Shown one piece after another: positions 57,835 through 64,000 of a DNA stretch of 64,000 nucleotides. Source of the DNA: Sesamum alatum (lineage: Eukaryota; Streptophyta; Magnoliopsida; Lamiales; Pedaliaceae); assembly GCA_034509735.1 (NCBI GenBank), contig JACGWO010000004.1, positions 14,427,395-14,491,394 of the forward strand, read 5' to 3'. The translations under genes were made by a program, and so were the position numbers. Under the pieces are notes generated by a model. It saw only the letters and a list, made by a program, of their open reading frames with translations, searched no databases and had not been told where the DNA came from. The number at the start of each line of letters is the position of its first letter. Position 1 is the first letter of the stretch.

Positions 57835-58260
57835 CGCCCCCCTGGAAAATGTACTTGATGGAACTGCCCATAGAGAAGGAGTTGGGGCTGGAGTTGTCTT
57901 TGTCACGTCTGAAAGGGAAGTCTTGCCTTATTCCTTCATCTTAACCCAGAACTGTTCAAATAATATGGCGGAATATCAGGCTTTAATCCTCGAATTGGAA
58001 ATGGCAGTGGACATAAAGCAACGACACCTGAAAGTGTACGGAGACTCTCAGTTAGTGATTAATCAACTACTCGGTCTCTACGAAGTCAAAAAAGCCTGAG
58101 TTGCTTCCATACTATAACTACGCAAAAAGGCTGATAGGATGGCTAGGAGATGTAGAACTTGAGCACCTATCGAGAAAGGATAATAAACAAGCCGATGCAT
58201 TGGCCAAGCTCGCTTCAACCCTCTCGATGACCGATAAGGAGATGCGCATACCAATATGTA
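57835..58260 (+). pseudogene. Second, archaeal-like RNase H of the Tat element
   Basis: Beginning at PPWKMY (57838) and continuing through frame changes near 57860 and 58090, the sequence shows NNMAEYQALIL near 57960, LKVYGDSQLVINQLLG near 58030, and RKDNKQADALAKLAS near 58180. These are the acidic-residue blocks of the additional RNase H acquired by Tat retrotransposons. The first Asp block lies beside a frame break. Its presence between RNase H and integrase is the main lineage marker. Confidence 0.85.
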
Positions 58261-58399
58261 AGAATTGGGTCATACCACCGGTCTTCAGTGATGATGAGGA
58301 TGACACATTCCAAGAAGAAGAAAATCACGTCATGGAAGTTTTCGAAATTGAGGAAGATGATTGGCGACAACCACTCGTTGATTACTTGAAGTACAAGAA

Positions 58400-59606
58400 G
58401 TTACCCAACGACATACGACGAAGGGCTGAAATTCGGCGGCGGGCGTCTCGCTTCATCTACTTCAAAGAGACGCTCTACAGACGTTCGTTTGATGGTATTT
58501 TCTTACGCTGCCTAAACAATGATGAGAAAATGTAGGCTATGGAAGAAGCTCACTCTGGAGTTTGTGGTGCGCATCAATCTGGACCAAAGCTACACTTCCG
58601 TATAAAAAGAATGGGTTATTACTGGCCCACAATGGTTAAAGATTGCATGGACTATGCACGAAGATGTCAAGCCTGTCAAATTCACGCCAATTTTATCCAC
58701 CAACCACCCGAGCCATTGCACCCTACTGTAGCTTCATGGCACTTCGATGCTTGGGGTTTGGACGTCGTAGGACCCATGACAAAGTCCTCCGGTGGTCACT
58801 TATATATCTTAGCGGCAACTGACTACTTCTCAAAATGGGCTGAAGCAGTCCCCCTCAAAGAAGTGAAGAAAGAGAATGTTGCTGATTTCATCCGTACACA
58901 CATCATATATCGCTACGGAGTGCCCAGGTATATCATCACTGATAATGGAAAACCCTTCTGTAACAGCTTGATAGACAAATTGTGTCAGAAGTTTGCATTC
59001 AAACAGAGAAACTCTTCTATGTACTATGCCGCTGCCAACGGCCTTGCTGAAGCTTTTAATAAAACTTTGTGCAGCCTATTGAAGAAAGTAGTGACCAAGT
59101 CAAAACGGGATTGGCACGAGAGAATTGGAGAAGCTCTATGGGCATATAAAACCACTGTCAGAACGCCTACGCAAGCAACTCCTTATGCCCTGGTTTATGG
59201 AGTTGAGGCAGTCCTCCCACTTGAGCAACAAATCCCTTCATTAAGGATGGCGATACAGGAAGGGCTTACTGAAGAAGAAAACGCTCGAATATGGCTTGAA
59301 GAGCTCGAGGCTCTCGATGAGAAGAGGTTGGAAGCACAACAAAGGCTCGAGTGTTATCAAGCCCGACTATCCAAAGCATTCAATAAGAAGGTCCGCCTTC
59401 GCTCTTTTCAAGTCGGTGATCTAGTACTCGCAGTGAGAAGGCCTATAATCACAACGCATCGAACGGGAAACAAGTTCTTGCCAAAATGGGATGGTTCGTA
59501 TGTTGTCAAAGAAGTCTACACAAATGGGGCATATAAGCTGGTTGCTGAAGACGGCTTGAGGATAGGCCCGATAAATGGAAAGTTCTTGAAGCGGTATTAC
59601 GCCTGA
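58400..59606 (+). pseudogene. Tat element integrase
   Basis: A zinc-binding HHCC domain is present: HSGVCGAHQSGPK (58551), then ARRCQACQIH near 58660. The DDE core follows: GLDVVGP near 58755, YIITDNGKPF near 58930 and ANGLAEAFNKTL near 59036, so all three acidic positions are kept. The C-terminal domain (FQVGDLVLAVRRP..., FLPKWDGSYVVKEVYTNGAY) ends LKRYYA at 59604. No chromodomain. The main frame (58539-59606, 355 codons) is intact, but a stop at 58533 separates it from the preceding domain. Confidence 0.92.
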
Positions 59607-60005
59607 AAAAAAAGGAAAAAGAAAAAAAAAAAACACAAAAAGAAGAAACAAAAAAACTCAAAAACAAAAAAAAAAAACTCCTGGCCCGCATGAGTATAAA
59701 CTGTGAACGGCCCTCCCCTCTCCGAACAAATATTTTGTACCCCTGAACTACGAATTGACTTGATCCTCTTGATGAGGTACGTAGGCAGCTTAGATATTCT
59801 AAGTTCAGTCATAACACTTAAATGAGTTTTATTCCTCTTATTAAATCGTCAAGAGTAGAAGTACTCAAACGTGCTCAAAGATTGCAAGATAGAAAGAAAA
59901 GGAAAAGCTTCTATTACGTAATCTCAAGGAAACATTGGAGTTCATGACATGGGACAAAGAAAAGAGAAATCAAATGCAATAAAATAAAAGGTCCTAAAGC
60001 TAATC
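59607..60005. other. Spacer between integrase and the antisense gene
   Basis: Begins with an A-rich tract (59606-59680). No coding content on either strand. GTACGTAGGCAGC near 59775, with its surroundings, resembles the conserved stretch often found after pol in Tat elements. On the - strand this would be the 3' untranslated region of the PMD gene. Confidence 0.5.
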
Positions 60006-62827
60006 TCAAGCAAAGGGACGCAAATCCTTCAACCCTTCCTTGAGGGCTTCCAAGTGTGTCCTTGAAGCCTCCAAACTCGCAACTACTTCATCGTTGAGGG
60101 GGGTAGTATTCTCAAGCGCTGCAATTTCTTCCACAATTTCACGAACTCCAACTTGGGCACTATGGAAAAGCTGATTTTCTTCCTTCAGAGTGGCACACAG
60201 GTTCTTCTTGCGCTCTTTCAAATCCGAAAGCTCCTTCTCAACACGCTTCAACTCGTCCATAGTAGATTGGACCTTGGAAGCTCCCCTACTTTCTTTAGCA
60301 CGGGCCTCTTTGAAGACGATCGTTGGCTTCTTTCAACTTCCGGTCGAAAAGATCTTTGGATAACCTTTCAGAAGACGACGACCTCGCCTCATCATAAGCA
60401 GCAGCCTTGGTGAACAATGCATTCATTGATTCTTCCACGTTTGAGATATCAAAATTCTGAAAACTCTTCATAGACTCAAGAACAAAGTAAACGTCGTCTT
60501 CGATTGATGAGATGAAATCAATTGGGGTGTTTGATATCTTCACGAGAAGATCACTCCACAGCTTCTGAAGAAACTCCTTTTGATGATTAAGAAAGAACCT
60601 CTCGCCTTCAAATACCGACACAACGACTGGGCAGGAGGGTTGTTTCCTCTTAAGCCCCATTCCAAGAGGACAAGTCGTAGCCAATAAAGTCGACGCTTGA
60701 CTGTCTTGAAAAGTTTCATCGTCTTCAACGGCTAAGACCTCAGCTTCAAGCTATGATGACGCATCAGCCAAAGTTAGAAACAATCACCAAAAAAAAAAAA
60801 GAGAGAGAGAGAAAAGGAAAGAAGAAGAGGGATAAAAAAAAAAAAAAAAGCCTCCTTGACAAAGTTCAACGTCGATGGTCCATGACTTGAGCCTTCATCA
60901 GCAACTTCGATGTTTATTGGTTTCGAGTCCCTCTTCGGCCTCTTCCAATGACGATCAGGGTTGCTACTCCCACTTACTTCCAAGGAACGAGGAGCACTTC
61001 GCTTCTTATCTACTTCAAAGGGTTCAACCACTTGAGAATTTCGCTTGGGAGAGGAAATAGCCGGCTCACGAGGTTGATCTTGGGCGACTCTTTTGAAGAA
61101 GCTTGACTTGGGCCCAAAGCAAGTAACTTCGTCACGTTTTCTTCAAAGTAGCCACCGTGAACTCCAATCCACCACCTTTTGTACGCCTCGGAGGAGAACT
61201 TCTTCATATTTGGGGGCATGGGAGGGAACACCACCTTTTCCATAGTCTTGGATAGAACGCACATGCGCCAATAACGGATTCCACCCTCTAAAGAAGCTTC
61301 GCGAACATCTTGCGAAAGAATCCCCAGCACTTCTTGGAAGAAACCAAATTGACGACTAAATCGATGAGGGCTATAGGGCTCAACAACGAAATGATTGCCT
61401 TGCTGCAAAGGAAGGTAGTTCGAACGGACGGCCATGAAATAGATTTCTTCAGATTCTTTGGCATGCCCGTCGTCTGTGAATAAAAAATCTTTGTCCCTCA
61501 TAATCATGTTGCAAGTCCAAGAAATAAAGTCGCCTCTGTGTAGCCGCTTTCTCGCCTCTTGGGGATCGTAGTACTTTGCGCCTCCTTCGCCTGAAAAGAG
61601 CGTCATCTTGGGCCCACGAACGCTTTTCACAAGTTGATAGTGAGTCTTGAAATAATAAGCTGTCCAACTATAAACAAAATGAATCGGAAATGGAGAATGT
61701 ACGCGAGTTGGCCTTGGGGAGCCGGAAATCTTATTCAAACCTCTGTAAATACTAGCCAAGACAGGAACTGCAAGACCAATCCTTCGACCGGCTGCCATAG
61801 CACTTGCCACCTTGAAAACACTTGGGCGTATTGAACCAACATCTTGAGTGGGAAGGACAAAAGTACAAAGCCAACACGCCAAGTACGCCGCCAAGAATGT
61901 CTCTTCCTTTGAACTCCCTTCAATACCAAGCCTCGAGAACAATGCCTCGTCCGCCGTGGACCACTTGCCATGTACCCCAACGGTCCCGGAGGGGTTATGA
62001 GTTGATTTAGGGCGAACGGCCTTCTTCTCTTTACGTGGAGGAGGCTCGCAGTATTTCGTCGCCCTTCTAAGCCAAAACTTGACCCATTTGTCAATAGGAA
62101 CTTGAGAGGGTTGACCATCGTTATTACTCTTTCGAAGCAAATGGTAAGCATGGAGTAGGAACTTGCAAGAACGAGGCACAAGTCTCCGTCCTGTCTCGTC
62201 AACCCCGTTAAGCTCCTTAGCACTTGGAACAACTTCGTCATAAAGGAGTCCCGCCATAGGAAGTCCGGAAAGGGTATGCACGTCCCGCAACGAAATAGAC
62301 AATTCTCCAAAGGACGTCAGAAGAGTGTTGGTAGATGGGCACCACGCTTCGCAAAACGCCTTGATGATATCAGAATTGCGGTTGTAGGTAAATAGTGAGG
62401 CACATACGGCATCATATACTTGAGCCGCGACTAGCTTGTCTTTGCACCGGCTAAGTACGTCTTCCGTCCACTCCCAAAACCCTTTGACGAAGCGGAACTC
62501 GCCGGCAAAGTGAACGTTGTCACCCCACTTGGCTTTCCCTTCAATAATGCGGCGGCCTAACGTCGGTAGAAAGCATGGTTCGTCGGAACAACGGTGATGG
62601 GTCGCTTGCAAAGACCACACCTTGGAGGTCTTGCTCAATGAAACTTCTCGAGACCATTGTTCCGTGTGAAGTGGAGTCGTCAACCTTGGCCATTGCTTGG
62701 CATATCGACCGATGAGAGGTGTGTGAGTCGTCAAAATCATCCCTTTCTCTGTGAGTTGACTTTCATCATCAAGAATTACTAAGTTTTGTTGACCGGAGGA
62801 AAGAGGCTCGTCTTTGAAGTAAACCAT
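60006..62827 (-). pseudogene. Antisense plant mobile domain (PMD) gene with coiled-coil tail, inside the Tat element
   Basis: The main frame runs from 62887 or, more likely, from the ATG at 62827 just after an intron-like acceptor (TTTGATAG|G), to 61010. It carries a PMD/aminotransferase-like domain, with LRDVHTLSGLPMAG near residues 210-223, WSTADEALFSRLGI and ISWTCNMIMRDKDF. A one-base frame change near 61090 leads into a basic segment (RHWKRPKRDSKP) down to about 60861. A likely 110-bp intron follows (60860-60751, long pyrimidine tract). The next exon reads LEAEVLAVEDDETF... to about 60300, and after another shift a coiled coil (MDELKRVEKELSDLKERKKN) ends at 60006. PMD proteins act in silencing and genome stability in plants; the role inside retrotransposons is unknown. 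Two small shifts make this copy doubtful as a coding gene. Confidence 0.8.
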
Positions 62828-62887
62828 GTCGCAACCTATCAAAGCACAAAGAATAGATTTAATTGAGTTAGTGAAAAAAAAAATCAA

Positions 62888-63783
62888 ATAAATCTATGAC
62901 ATACCATTGGTAGAGCACATGGGAATATGTCAAATAAAAGTTACAGTCAATATCAATTAAACGTTGGCTATTAACTTCTTGAATACAAAGTCTATTTCCT
63001 AGTTTTTTGCAGTATTGCGAAAAATATGCTATACATTTTGATGGATCTCTCTTGAATGCAAGAATTGAAGTAAAAGCAAAAAAAAAAAAAAATCAAATAA
63101 AAGAAAAAGAGAAATAGCATATTTGCAGATCGAAGGTGGATCTATTGACTGAAGACGTTATGCTATAAAGGAGAAATAGCAAGAATAAATTAGAGCAAGA
63201 AAACTTATGTTCACGTGCATCTCTTTATGCCTGCTTGGGACTGGAGTTCCTTGTTCTTTCTTGTTTAAATTGCAACTAACTATCAAAGCTGGGATGTGGG
63301 AAACATTAGCAATTAACCACAAGCAAGAATGTTAATCTATGCATGAATTCGATATACAAAGTCAGGCCAGCATATGAATCTCTCGGGTGGTAATGCTCTG
63401 AGCTAATAGACATGCTTGTATATAAAGAAAAAGAGAGGAACGATGCTCAACAAAAAAAAGGGAGGTGCAAGCCAATTGAAGATAAAAACATAATAAAAAG
63501 AAGGAGAAGAAAAGAAAAGGGAGAAAGATGGGATTGAAGCAATGATTACTGTGATTCGCCGGAGACAACTTCAAAAGAGAAATTAGAGCTTCAAGTTCTT
63601 CAAATCTCCAAAGAAATTCTGCAGAAATTCATCAAAACATTAGCATGAACACCTTGTGAGCATGATGAAGAAAAAAAAAAAACCAAAAAAAACGAAAAAG
63701 AAAAAAAAGAGGCCAAATAAAGCATACCACAGATTTCGCCGACTACAAAATTTGTGCTGTTGATCAATGTCAAAGAAGGTCCA
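62888..63783 (-). other. Leader region of the antisense gene / 3' region of the Tat element
   Basis: Purine-rich on the + strand (pyrimidine-rich on -), with many A/G runs, for example 63478-63530 and 63668-63712. No frame with a known domain. On the - strand it would be 5' untranslated DNA with a possible intron ending at TTTGATAG near 62836. No polypurine tract or 3' LTR can be fixed. Confidence 0.45.
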
Positions 63784-63789
63784 TATATA
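63784..63789 (-). promoter_or_regulatory. Candidate TATA box for the antisense PMD gene
   Basis: On the - strand, AAGTATATATGGACC lies about 960 bp before the proposed start codon and above the long pyrimidine-rich leader. It is the best TATA-like word in this 3' region, but AT-rich DNA yields such words by chance. Confidence 0.35.
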
Positions 63790-64000
63790 CTTGATCAAAA
63801 GGTTGAGTTCTAATAGGATCTATGACTTGGAGTTATAGCTCAATTAGAACTCCATGATCAAAGGGGTGTTAGAACCTCATTGGCAAAAGATGTTTATAGG
63901 CCCATTATGGAAGATTGCCTCACGAACCATGAGAATCTGCTTCCGCTGCAATTCACCCCCACAATACTTCCACTTTTGAAACTTTCCTAATCCAATTCAG
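63790..64000. other. Window edge, still inside the Tat element
   Basis: No LTR start, primer or polypurine signal recognised. The sequence does not match the 5' LTR at 52301-53047, so the element's end lies beyond the window. Confidence 0.5.

Larger units (their letters stand above)
52301..64000 (+). mobile_element. Tat-lineage Ty3/gypsy LTR retrotransposon, runs off the window
   Basis: Order of parts: 5' LTR (52301-53047), primer-binding site, gag, protease, reverse transcriptase, RNase H, second (archaeal-like) RNase H, integrase without chromodomain, then a long 3' region with an antisense PMD gene. Two RNase H domains and a long 3' region with extra frames are known marks of the Tat/Ogre/Retand group. 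No 3' LTR appears before the window ends. Frame breaks occur in gag, between protease and RT, in RT and in both RNase H regions, so this copy cannot be autonomous as read. Confidence 0.9.

Noticed and set aside
61449..62310. Other-frame ORFs over the PMD gene
   Set aside because: They overlap the 600-codon PMD frame and show no domain; the PMD frame explains the coding bias.

Overview
The window looks like nuclear DNA of a flowering plant, most likely a eudicot. It is AT-rich, has spliced genes with plant-type TATA boxes, and is crowded with LTR retrotransposons, small terminal-inverted-repeat (TIR) elements, a LINE remnant and a Helitron remnant. I see no bacterial features, rRNA, clear tRNA or CRISPR. 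Only two ordinary host genes can be supported. One is a five-exon Pumilio/PUF RNA-binding protein gene on the + strand (15315-20097, 546 aa). The other is a two-exon snakin/GASA cysteine-rich peptide gene on the - strand (22600-23036, 88 aa). Both look intact.

Left part (1-12 kb): nested retrotransposon debris. A Tat-like Ty3/gypsy gag remnant is split by a 1978-bp solo LTR with a perfect 5-bp target duplication (GTATG). Next comes a decayed Ty1/copia gag-pol (about 5.8-11.6 kb). Its reverse transcriptase is split by a 1507-bp hAT-type element with a perfect 8-bp target duplication (AACTCAAG), and that element carries a further insertion.

Middle part (12-34 kb): the two host genes sit among many short elements: MULE-like, hAT, PIF/Harbinger-like, CACTA and unclassified foldback elements, a 5'-truncated LINE, and SINE-like repeats. 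Several have recognisable target duplications, and one insertion can be compared with a related, uninterrupted copy elsewhere in the window.

Right part (34-52 kb): more retroelement fragments. These include an LTR plus primer-binding site, an inverted Tat-like gag, an internally deleted Ty3/gypsy element with two LTRs, a second solo LTR of the family seen at 2.5 kb (2226 bp, target duplication AGGAT) and a degenerate Helitron. One LTR family (called LTR-A here) occurs five times in the window.

52.3-64 kb: a Tat-lineage Ty3/gypsy element that runs off the window. It has a 5' LTR with TATA box, a primer-binding site, gag, protease, reverse transcriptase, two RNase H domains and integrase, all with scattered frame breaks. 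Downstream of integrase, in antisense, lies a spliced gene for a plant mobile domain (PMD) protein with a coiled-coil tail and its own candidate promoter. This antisense passenger gene is the most interesting system in the window.
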